From assembly GCF_036013955.1 (NCBI RefSeq), contig NZ_CP107903.1:3596001-3660000 (forward strand): a stretch of DNA of 64,000 nt. The letters run 5' to 3'. The stretch is from Streptomyces sp. NBC_00459. GTDB taxonomy: Bacteria > Actinomycetota > Actinomycetes > Streptomycetales > Streptomycetaceae. The first letter of the stretch is position 1, and every line of letters begins with the position of its first letter. This document shows, piece by piece, positions 49,658 through 57,913 of the stretch. The notes beneath the pieces were generated by a model. The model saw only the letters and a program-made list of their open reading frames with translations. It ran no database searches and had not been told where the DNA came from. Position numbers and translations under genes: made by a program.

Positions 49658-51943
49658 CTACGCCTCGGAGGGGGCTTCGCCGAGGAAGCGGAACCGGCCG
49701 CCCTCTACCTGGTGCAGGAAGACGCCCCACCCGGCGAACGTGCCGTCCTCCGGCTTGAAGGAGAACTCCTTGGTGATGCCCTTGTAGCGGCTCTTGCGCA
49801 GCAGACCCACCAACTCCTGGCGGCTCGGCGGCTGTCCGGTCTTCGCAGCCTTCGTACCCGTCGTGTTCTTCGTACCCGTCGTGTTCTTCGTTGCCGTCGT
49901 GTTCTTCGTTGCCGTCGTGGTCTTTGTTGCCTTCACCAACTCCTGGAGGACGAGGTTGACGGTGTCGTACGCCTCGGCGGCGTAGTAGCCGGGCGCGGCA
50001 CCGTAGCGCTTGCGGAAGGCGGTGGTGAAGGCCGCCGCGGCCGGCACGGCGGTGGGGTCGACGAAGGAGGAGGTCATCAGCCATCCCTCGGCCGCGTCCC
50101 CGGCCAGATCGAGGAACGCCGGGTCGATCACTGCCTGCGAGCTCAGCCTCGGCCTGTCGAAGCCGACGCCCGCAAGTTCCCGGGCCGCCTGGGCCGCGCC
50201 CTGCGCGTACCCGGCGTAGATGAAGGAGCCGATCCCGGCCCGCAGCATGTCGGCGACCACGGGTGCCAGGTCGTCGGTGCCCGCCGGAACCACCCGGGGG
50301 TAGGCCGGCCTGCCCAGGTGACGCAGCATGAGAACGCTGATCGAGGCGGTTTCCTGGGCGTACGTCTGCCCGGTCCGGTCCTGGAGGACGCCGGGCCGCG
50401 CTGTCTCCTTCTGCCCCATGAGGTAGACGCTGATCGGGAGAGCGACCGCCGCGTCACTGGGGCGGCAGTGCACGAAGGACCGGTACTGAGCCGTCGTCAG
50501 GATCAGCCCTCCGGCCGAGACGCACAGCAGCGGCAGCAGGGCCTCGTCGTAGGCGGCGAGGACCGCGTGGGCGGTCTCGTCGTTGGTCGGGCCGAGCACG
50601 GCGAGTACGTCGGTGTCCTGGATCAGCGTCTTGGCCGCGGCGGGTGCCCGCGCCGCGCTGCCGCCGTCGTCGACCGTCTTCAGAGTGAGCTCGAACGGCT
50701 TGTCCTTACGGGAGTTGAACTGCTCGACCGCCAGTCGCGCGCCCCGCTCCTGCGCCCGGCCCGCCGTCCGCTGCGCGCCGCTGAGATCCGCCTGGACCCC
50801 GATGGCCCAGCGCCGGGCCGCCGGTGTGCCCGGGGTGTCCTCGTCGCGCAGTGCGGCCCAGGCCGCGGCCCCGCCCGCCGCCATGAGCACCGCCGCACCC
50901 GAGGCCAGGAGCAGTCGGCGCCGGCCCGGCGACGGCGGCTCCGCGTCCTGTCCTGCTTCGGCTGCCGCGCCGGCGGCCAGCACGGTCGGCTCGATGTCGG
51001 GAAGCGCCAGCATCTCGGACGAGCGGTCCGCGATTCCCCGTACGACGTCGTCGGGCAGCCAGTCGGTCTGGCCGCTGTCGGGGACGGCGTCCTCGACCAG
51101 CAGCACCGTGCAGATCTGCTCGGCCGTCGGACGGTCCGCGGGGTCCTTCGCCAGGCACATGTGCAGCAGCGTCAGCAGTTCGCCGCTCGCCGCGTCGTCG
51201 CCGGAACCGGTGCCGGGCTCGTCGCCCGACTCGATGCCTGCCAGGTCGGGCTCGTCGTGGACCGTGCGGTAGAGGAGGGCGTCCACCGCGCCGGTGCCGA
51301 ACGGCGGATGGCCGGTCACCGCGTACGCCAGCAGACAGCCCAGCGAGAAGATGTCGCTCGCCGGGCCCACCTGGGCGCCGCGTGCCTCGGCCTGTTCCGG
51401 AGAGAGGAAGCCTGGTGTGCCGACGACCAGGTCGGCGGAGGTGATCGCGGTCTCGTCGACCACGCGGGCGATCCCGAAGTCGATGAGGCGCGGACCGTCC
51501 ACGGCGAGCAGGACGTTGGCGGGCTTGACGTCGCGGTGGACCAGCCCGGCGGCGTGCACCTCGCTCAGCGCGGCGGCGAGCATCCTGCCCAGGAGTCGCA
51601 CGCTCCGGGCGGGCAGCGGACCGTGGCGGGCGACGGCCTCGCCGAGCGAGGGGCCGGGCACGAAGGCGGTAGCCAGCCAGGGTTCCGCCGCGTCCGGGTC
51701 TGCGCCGGTGACGGGCACCGCCCAGGGGCTCGTCACCCGGCGGGCCGCCTCGACCTCGCGGCGGAACCGGGCACGGAAGTCCGGCTCGTCCGCGTACTCG
51801 GCCTGGATGACCTTGACTGCGGTCAACGTCCCGGCCTCGGTACGGCCGAGGTAGACCACACCCATGCCACCGGCGCCGAGGCGGGCCAGCAGTCGGTGTC
51901 CGCCGACGGAGGAGGGGTCGGTGGGGAGCAGACGCTCGCTCAT
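49658..51943 (-). CDS. Second Ser/Thr kinase / solute-binding-domain receptor
   Basis: 761 residues, same layout as the neighbour at 47388-49571. The kinase (15-285) has GAGGMG, Lys44, HRDVKPAN with Asp138, and DFG 155-157. The membrane segment is 344-365 after GRRR. The binding domain (about 375-761) has 'IGVQADLSGAQRTAGRAQER' and 'VLAVLGPTNDETAHAVLAAY'. A linker near residue 685 is made of NTTATK/NTTGTK hexapeptides encoded by 18-base repeats. The start ATG overlaps the upstream lipoprotein gene as ATGA. No adjacent ABC permease exists, so the binding domain is a sensor rather than part of a transporter. Confidence 0.88.
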   Translation of the reverse strand: MSERLLPTDPSSVGGHRLLARLGAGGMGVVYLGRTEAGTLTAVKVIQAEYADEPDFRARFRREVEAARRVTSPWAVPVTGADPDAAEPWLATAFVPGPSLGEAVARHGPLPARSVRLLGRMLAAALSEVHAAGLVHRDVKPANVLLAVDGPRLIDFGIARVVDETAITSADLVVGTPGFLSPEQAEARGAQVGPASDIFSLGCLLAYAVTGHPPFGTGAVDALLYRTVHDEPDLAGIESGDEPGTGSGDDAASGELLTLLHMCLAKDPADRPTAEQICTVLLVEDAVPDSGQTDWLPDDVVRGIADRSSEMLALPDIEPTVLAAGAAAEAGQDAEPPSPGRRRLLLASGAAVLMAAGGAAAWAALRDEDTPGTPAARRWAIGVQADLSGAQRTAGRAQERGARLAVEQFNSRKDKPFELTLKTVDDGGSAARAPAAAKTLIQDTDVLAVLGPTNDETAHAVLAAYDEALLPLLCVSAGGLILTTAQYRSFVHCRPSDAAVALPISVYLMGQKETARPGVLQDRTGQTYAQETASISVLMLRHLGRPAYPRVVPAGTDDLAPVVADMLRAGIGSFIYAGYAQGAAQAARELAGVGFDRPRLSSQAVIDPAFLDLAGDAAEGWLMTSSFVDPTAVPAAAAFTTAFRKRYGAAPGYYAAEAYDTVNLVLQELVKATKTTTATKNTTATKNTTGTKNTTGTKAAKTGQPPSRQELVGLLRKSRYKGITKEFSFKPEDGTFAGWGVFLHQVEGGRFRFLGEAPSEA
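49851..49931 (-). repeat. 18-bp coding tandem repeats in kinase receptor gene
   Basis: Four units of 18 bases plus a partial one encode NTTGTK or NTTATK in the sensor domain of the kinase gene. The units pair off in sequence (two with ACC, two with TGC), suggesting stepwise expansion. Confidence 0.8.
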
Positions 51944-52791
51944 TCCGCCGCCTCCAGTTCGGTCTCGACGTCGCTCAGCATCTGGGACAGTCCCGGCAGC
52001 AGTGCGGCGGTGACCTCTGCATCGGTCCGGCCTGTGGCGCCCCTGCCGACGGCAGCCACGGTGACCTGGCCCAGTCGGCTCTGAGACCAGTAGTAGTAGT
52101 GAGGGCCGCCGAGTTCGTCGCTGTGGTATTCGCCGGCTTCCGCGAGCGCGTCCTCGGAGGTGAAGTTGCCCCCCAGCCCGAACGCCGAGCCCTGGGAGAT
52201 CAGTCCGGTGATCCGCTCGCCCTCGCGGAGCTGCTGGTCGGGGCAGCGCAGTCCCTCTTCGAGGGTCTCGGCCATCTCCCAGGCGGCGTCCGTCACGGTT
52301 CGGTGCACGGTGACGACGGAAGTGATGCGGATCGGGCCCTTGCCGTCCTCCGCGGGCAGTTCGCTGTAGCGGGTGAGTGAGGCGAGCACCGTCGCGGGCA
52401 GTGACTCGCGCCGCCAGACACAGTTCGCGTCGAGCACGGGCCAGTAGCCGGGGTCACTCTCGTACGGGTCGCGCCTGACGAAGCCGGGCCCCCAGCTCAC
52501 GGGCTCCGCCGCGACGGCGCGGGCCAGGCGTACGGCCTGTGCGCGGGTCTTCGGCAGGCGGGCGGGGTCGGGGTCGAAGGCCAGAGCTGTGGGGCTGGGG
52601 GCCGGGGTCGCGCTTGAGTCCGCATCCGGGTCGGGGCTCGAAGCCGGGCTGGAGCGTGTGCCACCACTCGTTGTCGGGCCCTTGGACCCGGCGGTGCTGT
52701 CCCCTCCCGAACCGGAACAGCCGGTCAGTAACAGCCCGACGCCCACCAAGACGCCGCAACACCGCCCCAGCGGTCTCCGAAACACCCTCAA
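51940..52791 (-). CDS. Lipoprotein heading the receptor-kinase operon
   Basis: About 283 residues from a TTG at 52791, or slightly shorter from a GTG at 52785; GGGGGGAG serves either. The lipobox LLTGC predicts lipid anchoring. A Ser/Pro/Asp-rich linker of about 45 residues leads to a globular domain with 'FVRRDPYESDPGYWPVLDAN' and 'GNFTSEDALAEAGEYHSDEL' and two or more cysteines. The family resembles extracellular accessory proteins coded beside Streptomyces Ser/Thr kinases. It overlaps the second kinase gene by four bases, so it is probably made in proportion to it and may present or modulate the ligand. Confidence 0.75.
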   Translation of the reverse strand: MRVFRRPLGRCCGVLVGVGLLLTGCSGSGGDSTAGSKGPTTSGGTRSSPASSPDPDADSSATPAPSPTALAFDPDPARLPKTRAQAVRLARAVAAEPVSWGPGFVRRDPYESDPGYWPVLDANCVWRRESLPATVLASLTRYSELPAEDGKGPIRITSVVTVHRTVTDAAWEMAETLEEGLRCPDQQLREGERITGLISQGSAFGLGGNFTSEDALAEAGEYHSDELGGPHYYYWSQSRLGQVTVAAVGRGATGRTDAEVTAALLPGLSQMLSDVETELEAAE

Positions 52792-53008
52792 CTCCCCCCA
52801 CCCGCCCCCGCGTTCCCCCCGCTGGGAGCGTAGCGACTATGCCGGCGGGACACTACGAACATGTCGGAGTCCGTCGCTCCGTCCCGGACGGGACCGGTCA
52901 CCCCGCCCGGCCGGTTACCCAGGATCACGGGTTAGCCTCGCCCGTAGCGCACGTACACGCACCCGTACACGACTGCTGTACGACCCGATCCAGCGGAGGC
53001 AGGCCACC

Positions 53009-53329
53009 ATGGCGAAGACGACCAAGGTTCCTACGGCGCTCGTGGCCGCCACCGGCCTCGTCGGTGGGTACGCCGTCGCCCGCTGGAGCAGGAACCGGCA
53101 GCTCGGCGGGACCGTGCTGGCCGTCGCGGGTACCGTCGCCGCGCAGCGCTGGCAGGAGCAGGCGGGTGTGACGGCCGCCGGGGCGCTGACCGTCGCGTAC
53201 GTCGCCGCCTTCGCCGGATCGCACCCGCTGGCCAAGAAGGTGGGCGCCTGGCCTGCCGTGTTCGGGGTCGCCGGAGCCGTCGCTCTCGCCTCCTGGGCCG
53301 TCGCCGACCGGCACGAGACGCTCCGCTGA
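53009..53329 (+). CDS. Small membrane protein, hypothetical
   Basis: 106 residues from the ATG at 53009, preceded by CGGAGG. Three or four short hydrophobic stretches ('TALVAATGLVGGYAVARW', 'GGTVLAVAGTVAAQRW', 'AGALTVAYVAAFAGSHPLAK', 'FGVAGAVALASWAVAD') make a compact integral membrane protein. No family is recognised. It stands alone, followed by the dispersed repeat and a strong hairpin. Confidence 0.7.
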   Translation: MAKTTKVPTALVAATGLVGGYAVARWSRNRQLGGTVLAVAGTVAAQRWQEQAGVTAAGALTVAYVAAFAGSHPLAKKVGAWPAVFGVAGAVALASWAVADRHETLR

Positions 53330-53344
53330 GGTGCCGTGAATTGC

Positions 53345-53387
53345 TGCGGCGCCGTCGGGGCTGGTCGCGCAGTTCCCCGCGCCCCTT
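53345..53387 (-). repeat. Dispersed intergenic repeat, copy 3
   Basis: Reverse-strand copy of the element seen at 15837 and 27025, with core AGGGGCGCGGGGAACTGCGC then GACCAGCC and a GCCGCAG ending. It lies between a rightward and a leftward gene, overlapping the left arm of a hairpin. Confidence 0.85.
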
Positions 53388-53420
53388 GGAGGAGGGGCCT
53401 GCGGCCCGCCTCCAAGGGGC
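53381..53420. terminator. Bidirectional hairpin between convergent genes
   Basis: Twelve-base perfect arms GCCCCTTGGAGG (53381-53392) and CCTCCAAGGGGC (53409-53420) with an inner GGCC/GGCC pairing. It ends two bases before the regulator's stop codon. Confidence 0.8.
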
Positions 53421-53422
53421 GC

Positions 53423-54379
53423 TCATCCGGTGGTCTGGAACGCCCTCCGATACGCGTACGGGCTCGTCCCGACGACCCTTCTGAAACGGTCCCGGAAGGC
53501 CGTCGGCGACCCGAACCCCGTCTGGGCGGCGATCCGTTCGACCGGGTACGTCGTCGTCTCCAGCAGGTACTGCGCCCGCCGCACCCGCGCCCGGTGCAGC
53601 CACTGCAGGGGTGTTGTGCCCGTCTGTTCGCGGAAACGGCGGTTCAGGGTACGGGCGCTCATGCCGGCCTGCGTCGCGATGTCGGCCAGCGTCAGGTCGC
53701 CCTGGTCCGCGTGCTCCTCCAGCCAGCGCAGTACCGGTTCCATCGTCGCGCCCGCCGGGGCCGGCGGCTGGGCCTGGACGATGAACTGGGCCTGCCCGCC
53801 CTCCCGTTCGAGGGGCATGACGCACATCCGGGCCGCGTGCGCGGCGACCGCCGAGCCGTGGTCGTTGCGGATCATGTGCAGGCACATGTCCAGGGCCGCC
53901 GCCGCGCCCGCCGAGGTGAGGAACCGGCCGTTGTCGACGTACAGGACGTTCGGGTCGACGGTCACCTTCGGGTACCTGGCCGCGAGGTCCTGGGCGGCGA
54001 TCCAGTGCGTGGTCGCGCGCAGGCCGTCCAGTAGGCCCGTCGCCGCGAAGAGGAACGCTCCGACGCAGATCGAGGCGATCCGCGTCCCGTTCGCCGCCGC
54101 CGCGCACAGCGCCTCCGCGACGCCCGGCGGCAACGGCCGGGTCGGGTCGGCGGTGCCCGGCAGGACGATCGTGTCGGCGTCCGCCAGCGCGTCGAGCCCG
54201 TACGGCGCCCGCACACCGAACGGCCCGGCGCTCACCTCGTCGCCCGCGGTCACCGAACAGACCCGAACGCGGTACGCCTCCCGTCCGTCCGGTAGCCGCG
54301 CCCATCCGAAGGCGTCGATCGGCGCGGAGAGATCGAACGGGATGACTCCCTCAAGAGCCAGTACGGCCACAGTGTGCAT
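53423..54379 (-). CDS. GlxA-family (DJ-1/PfpI plus AraC) transcriptional regulator
   Basis: 318 residues: an amidase-like DJ-1/PfpI domain (1-180, with 'TRIASICVGAFLFAATGLLD' carrying the usual nucleophile-elbow Cys) and an AraC-type DNA-binding pair of helix-turn-helices (about 215-315, 'TLADIATQAGMSARTLNRRF' and 'VERIAAQTGFGSPTAFRDRF'). The family includes AdpA-like regulators. The name 'GlxA family' is unrelated to the oxidase glxA at 13837. The target genes are unknown. The start has a weak ribosome-binding site. Confidence 0.9.
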   Translation of the reverse strand: MHTVAVLALEGVIPFDLSAPIDAFGWARLPDGREAYRVRVCSVTAGDEVSAGPFGVRAPYGLDALADADTIVLPGTADPTRPLPPGVAEALCAAAANGTRIASICVGAFLFAATGLLDGLRATTHWIAAQDLAARYPKVTVDPNVLYVDNGRFLTSAGAAAALDMCLHMIRNDHGSAVAAHAARMCVMPLEREGGQAQFIVQAQPPAPAGATMEPVLRWLEEHADQGDLTLADIATQAGMSARTLNRRFREQTGTTPLQWLHRARVRRAQYLLETTTYPVERIAAQTGFGSPTAFRDRFRRVVGTSPYAYRRAFQTTG

Positions 54380-54541
54380 GGCGAGATCCTAGGCATACGA
54401 CCGATTACAGCCAGGGGCTGCAGGGAGGGACCGATGGCAGGATCCCCTGCTGGATACGCCCTGGCGCCTTGGCGAGAATCCGTTGCCCCCTGGCAAAACC
54501 GCCACTTCTGCGCGCCGCTCCCCCGCCCCTACCGTCACCCC

Positions 54542-55000
54542 GTGACCAAGTTCCTCCTCGCCGTCCACGTCCTCGCCGCGATCGTCGCCGTCGGTCCCGT
54601 CACCGTCGCGGCCAGCATGTTCCCGCCCGGCGCCCGCAGGGCACTCGCGGCGCCCGACGATCCCCGGGCGCTGGAGACCGTACGGCTCCTGCACCGGATC
54701 TGCCGGGTGTACGCCGGGGTCGGCATCGCCGTACCCGCCCTCGGGATCGCCACGGCGGCCGGCATGGGGGTGATGGGCGACGCCTGGCTGATCGCCTCCA
54801 TGGCGCTGACCGTGGCGGCGGCGATCGTCCTGGTGGTGCTGGTGCTGCCACGGCAGGAAGCGGTCGTCGAAGGTGCCGCGGGAGGCGCCGACCGGGCGAC
54901 GACCGTTCAACTCGCCATGTTCACCGGCGTCTTCAACCTCCTGTGGGTCACCGTGACGGTCCTGATGATCGTCCGTCCCGGCTCCACCACAGGAGCCTGA
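54542..55000 (+). CDS. DUF2269-like four-helix membrane protein
   Basis: 152 residues from the GTG at 54542. The protein has four hydrophobic segments: 'KFLLAVHVLAAIVAVGPVTV', 'VYAGVGIAVPALGIATAAGM', 'AWLIASMALTVAAAIVLVVL', and a last one near the C terminus ('MFTGVFNLLWVTVTVLMIV'). The opening with a conserved His resembles DUF2269. There is no ribosome-binding site upstream of the GTG (CTACCGTCACCCC), so translation may be leaderless. Function unknown. Confidence 0.7.
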   Translation: MTKFLLAVHVLAAIVAVGPVTVAASMFPPGARRALAAPDDPRALETVRLLHRICRVYAGVGIAVPALGIATAAGMGVMGDAWLIASMALTVAAAIVLVVLVLPRQEAVVEGAAGGADRATTVQLAMFTGVFNLLWVTVTVLMIVRPGSTTGA

Positions 55001-55051
55001 CCCGCCCCGCCCCGCTCCGCCCCGCCCCGCCGCGTCGCAACGCCGCCCCGG

Positions 55052-55483
55052 TCAGTCGCAGTTGTAGTTCTGCACCAGGTACTGGTCGGCGATCTGGCCG
55101 CGCCAGGCGATGCACTCACCGCGTGCCGGGATGGTCACGGGACCGGCGTAGGTCGTGAAGGCGCCCGAGTCGCCGTCGCTGATCTCGTTGTGGTCCATCT
55201 GGTACAGCTTCGCGTGCATGTAGAGCCGGGCGCCCGGCTTGCTGCGGACGGTCACCGCGCACGCCTCGCCCGTCTTCTCGTTCCACGTCAGGTACATCGT
55301 GCCCAGCTTGTCGAGGTCATAGAAGTCCACGACCTCGAACCCCTTTCCGCAGACCCCGTTGTACTGGGCCTCGACGACTCCCCGTGTCGCCGCGGACGCC
55401 GGCCCGGCGAGCGCGGTCGTACCGAACACGCCGGCGGCGGCCAGTGCGGTGACGACGACGGCCCGAACAGTGCGCTTCATCAT
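55052..55483 (-). CDS. SapA-like spore-associated secreted protein
   Basis: 143 residues. The signal peptide ends near PASA-ATR. The mature protein of about 110 residues has 'YNGVCGKGFEVVDFYDL' and 'GTMYLTWNEKTGEACAVTVR', then a FTTYAGPV motif and four cysteines, closely resembling spore-associated protein A of S. coelicolor and its paralogues. It is probably exported onto aerial hyphae or spores. The exact role of SapA is not established. Start at the first of two Met codons, with GGGGGAATC upstream. Confidence 0.78.
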   Translation of the reverse strand: MMKRTVRAVVVTALAAAGVFGTTALAGPASAATRGVVEAQYNGVCGKGFEVVDFYDLDKLGTMYLTWNEKTGEACAVTVRSKPGARLYMHAKLYQMDHNEISDGDSGAFTTYAGPVTIPARGECIAWRGQIADQYLVQNYNCD

Positions 55484-55579
55484 GATTCCCCCGGTTTATG
55501 CCGATAGGCGCTTTCCGCGCCCGGCTAATGAGACCGGCGATGCGGGCCATCGGTTGCGGTACGCAGTGTCACCGTCTTG

Positions 55580-56122
55580 TCACCACTGTTCCCGGCGCAC
55601 CCCCCGGCCTCCTCCGGCCTCACCGCCGACGGACCGGCACGCCGACACCAGCCCCTCCGTCGACTCCTCCTCCTCGCCCCGGAACGCCCGTCCGACCCCA
55701 GCCGCTACCAGCACCCCCGCCGCGATCACCAGCGTGAAGAAGGCCCAGGTCAGCGGCCAGGCGTTGGCGAAGCCGTCGGGCGGGCCCGGATGGGTTCGCA
55801 GGGAGACGTACATGAGCGTGGCCGGTGGGACCGCGATCAGGAGCAGCGGCCAGCCCCGGCTGTCGCGGTGCCCGAAGTAGGCGGCCAGAAGCAGCAGCAG
55901 GACGCCCAGGGCGACGACCCCGACGCCCGTCACCGGGGTCGTCTCGTCGATCGAACCCGCGCTCTCGACGCGGTTGCGCAGATCCCAGGGGACGCAGACG
56001 ACGTACGACGCCGAAGCGACCGCGGCGCCGAGTGCGCGCGTCAGCCAACGCTCGGCCCAGGGACGTGTCCCCAGCGGCCCGAGCAGTTTCCCGGTGGTGC
56101 CGTTCCCCGTTGTCTCGGTCAT
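55580..56122 (-). CDS. Hypothetical membrane protein
   Basis: About 180 residues from the ATG at 56122; a GTG at 56137 is equally possible. Four hydrophobic segments ('LGAAVASASYVVCVPW', 'VGVVALGVLLLLLAAYFG', 'PLLLIAVPPATLMYVS', 'LTWAFFTLVIAAGVLVAAGV') make an integral membrane protein, with a charged C-terminal tail. No known family recognised. A string of GAGTGATCAAGTGC direct repeats lies upstream (56180-56225). Confidence 0.6.
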   Translation of the reverse strand: MTETTGNGTTGKLLGPLGTRPWAERWLTRALGAAVASASYVVCVPWDLRNRVESAGSIDETTPVTGVGVVALGVLLLLLAAYFGHRDSRGWPLLLIAVPPATLMYVSLRTHPGPPDGFANAWPLTWAFFTLVIAAGVLVAAGVGRAFRGEEEESTEGLVSACRSVGGEAGGGRGVRREQW

Positions 56123-56185
56123 ACGTACGAGGGTCACCTGTCCGGAGGCGGTCCGACAGAGTACGCGTACTCAGGTGCCGGTACT

Positions 56186-56226
56186 CAAGCGCGAGTGATC
56201 AAGTGCGAGTGATCAAGTGCGAGTGC
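56186..56226. repeat. Short tandem repeat upstream of membrane protein gene
   Basis: AAGYGCGAGTGATC occurs twice and is followed by AAGTGCGAGTG, a 14-base period. It lies between the membrane-protein start and the DUF445 stop. It may be slippage debris or a binding-site array; nothing distinguishes the two. Confidence 0.5.
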
Positions 56227-56267
56227 TCCGCCGCGTTCTCGACCGCGTACCCGACCGTGGGCGTGGG

Positions 56268-57731
56268 CTACACCCCCACCGCCCGCGACACCACGTAGAT
56301 CAGCAGCCCCGCCAGTGAACCGACCACCGTGCCGTTGATGCGGATGAACTGGAGGTCGCGGCCGATGTGCGCCTCGATCTTCTTCGTCGTGTGCTCGGCG
56401 TCCCAGCCCGCGACCGTGTCCGTGATCAGGGAGGTGATCTCGCCCTGGTAGGTCGTCACGACATACACCGCCGCGCCCTCCACCCAGCCGTCCACCTTGT
56501 TCTGCAGTCCGGCGTCGACCGACATCCGGGACCCCAGCGACAGCAGCGACGCCCGTACGCGCAGCCGCAGTTCACTGCGCTCGTCCTCGGCCGCCGAGAC
56601 GATCATCGAGCGTACGGCCGTCCAGGCGGACGCGATCAGGTCCTGGACCTCGCCGCGCCCCAGGACCTCGGTCTTCAGCCGCTCGACACGCGCGCGCGTG
56701 TCCGTGTCGGACTGGAGGTCGGAGGCGAAGTCGGTGAGGAAACGGTCCAGGGCGCCGCGCGCCGGGTGGGAGGGGGCGTCGCGCATCTCGGTGACGAACC
56801 GCAGCAGTTCCTTGTAGACGCGCTCGCCGACCTTCTTGTCGACGAACTTGGGCGTCCAGCCGGGCGCGCCGCCCTGCACCGCGCCCATGACCTCCTCCTC
56901 GTGCAGGACGAGCCAGTCGTGGGCGCGTACGCAGATCAGGTCGACGACGCGTTTGTGGCCGCCGTCCACGACGACCTTCTCCAGCATCTTCCCTATCCCG
57001 GGCGCGATCTCCTGGGCGTCGGCCCGCCGGGTGATGGCCTCGCCGACGACCGCCTGGACGTCGGAGTCGCGCAGGACGGTGAGGGCTCCGCGCAGGGCGG
57101 CCGACAGCTCCGCCGTGACCCGGTCCGCGTGCTCCGGCTCGGCGAGCCACGTACCGAGGCGGCTGCCGATGCCCACGGCCCGCAGACGCTGCCGTACGAC
57201 GTCCTGGGAGAGGAAGTTCTCGCCGACGAACTCGCCGAGGGAAACGCCGAGTTGGTCCTTCTTGGTGGGGATGATCGCGGTGTGCGGGATGGGCAGGCCG
57301 AGAGGATGACGGAAGAGGGCGGTGACCGCGAACCAGTCGGCCAGCGCACCGACCATGCCCGCCTCGGCCGCCGCGGCGACATACCCCGTCCAGGCACCGG
57401 CGCCCTGCTCACCGGCCCACTTGGCGAGGACGTACACGACGGCGACGAAGAGCAGCAGCCCGGTCGCCGTGAGCTTCATACGGCGCACCCCGCGTTGGCG
57501 CTCCTCGTCGGCGGGGCTGAAGGAGGTCATCGCGCGGCCCGGGACAGCTCCGGCGCGGGCGACGGGCACGGCACGGGTCCGCCGCTGCCCATCAGTCCCA
57601 TCAGTCCCATCAGTCCCGTGAGTCCCGCCGGTCCTGTCGGCCTCCCCGGTCCCTGTGGTCCCTGTGGCCCCTTCGACCCCTTCGGTACCGCCTTCTGATC
57701 CCGTTTTGGTCCGTTCCATTCGCTCCACCAT
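56268..57731 (-). CDS. DUF445 membrane protein
   Basis: 487 residues from the ATG at 57731 (GAGGG eight bases upstream); a second candidate at 57530 (MTSFSPADEE) would remove a low-complexity N terminus. That N terminus is Gly/Thr-rich with GTDGTDGTDG encoded by 9-base repeats. The DUF445 family begins at 'RRMKLTATGLLLFVAVVYVL', with 'GALADWFAVTALFRHPLGLP' and 'IPTKKDQLGVSLGEFVGENF', a long helical cytoplasmic or extracytoplasmic middle, and a C-terminal membrane helix ('INGTVVGSLAGLLIYVVSRA'). The function of DUF445 proteins is unknown; they are widespread in bacteria. Confidence 0.85.
   Translation of the reverse strand: MVERMERTKTGSEGGTEGVEGATGTTGTGEADRTGGTHGTDGTDGTDGQRRTRAVPVARAGAVPGRAMTSFSPADEERQRGVRRMKLTATGLLLFVAVVYVLAKWAGEQGAGAWTGYVAAAAEAGMVGALADWFAVTALFRHPLGLPIPHTAIIPTKKDQLGVSLGEFVGENFLSQDVVRQRLRAVGIGSRLGTWLAEPEHADRVTAELSAALRGALTVLRDSDVQAVVGEAITRRADAQEIAPGIGKMLEKVVVDGGHKRVVDLICVRAHDWLVLHEEEVMGAVQGGAPGWTPKFVDKKVGERVYKELLRFVTEMRDAPSHPARGALDRFLTDFASDLQSDTDTRARVERLKTEVLGRGEVQDLIASAWTAVRSMIVSAAEDERSELRLRVRASLLSLGSRMSVDAGLQNKVDGWVEGAAVYVVTTYQGEITSLITDTVAGWDAEHTTKKIEAHIGRDLQFIRINGTVVGSLAGLLIYVVSRAVGV
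57591..57626 (-). repeat. 9-bp coding tandem repeat in DUF445 gene
   Basis: ATCAGTCCC occurs three times in a row and once as GTGAGTCCC, coding for the Gly-Thr-Asp/His repeats near the N terminus of the DUF445 protein. Confidence 0.8.
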
Positions 57732-57913
57732 TCAGTGATCCCTCACACATTGTCCCTTCCTGACCGACTCCCGGAACGGAACAAGAGTTCCCTGCGTATA
57801 CCCGGAGGGAGCCGATCCGAAGGATTCGGCCGGCTCGCACAGGCCCATCCCGCATCATGGGCTCAGCCCACCGGAGCCCCACGCTCCCCGCCGTACGAGG
57901 AGTTACGCATCCC

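Noticed and set aside
49712..52084. 790-codon plus-strand open frame opposite the second kinase gene
   Set aside because: High-GC shadow frame. The minus strand encodes a complete kinase and sensor domain with correct motifs, whereas this frame shows none.
53423..54379. Linking the 'GlxA family' regulator with the oxidase glxA
   Set aside because: The shared name is a coincidence. The regulator is a DJ-1/PfpI-AraC protein with no relation to the copper oxidase.
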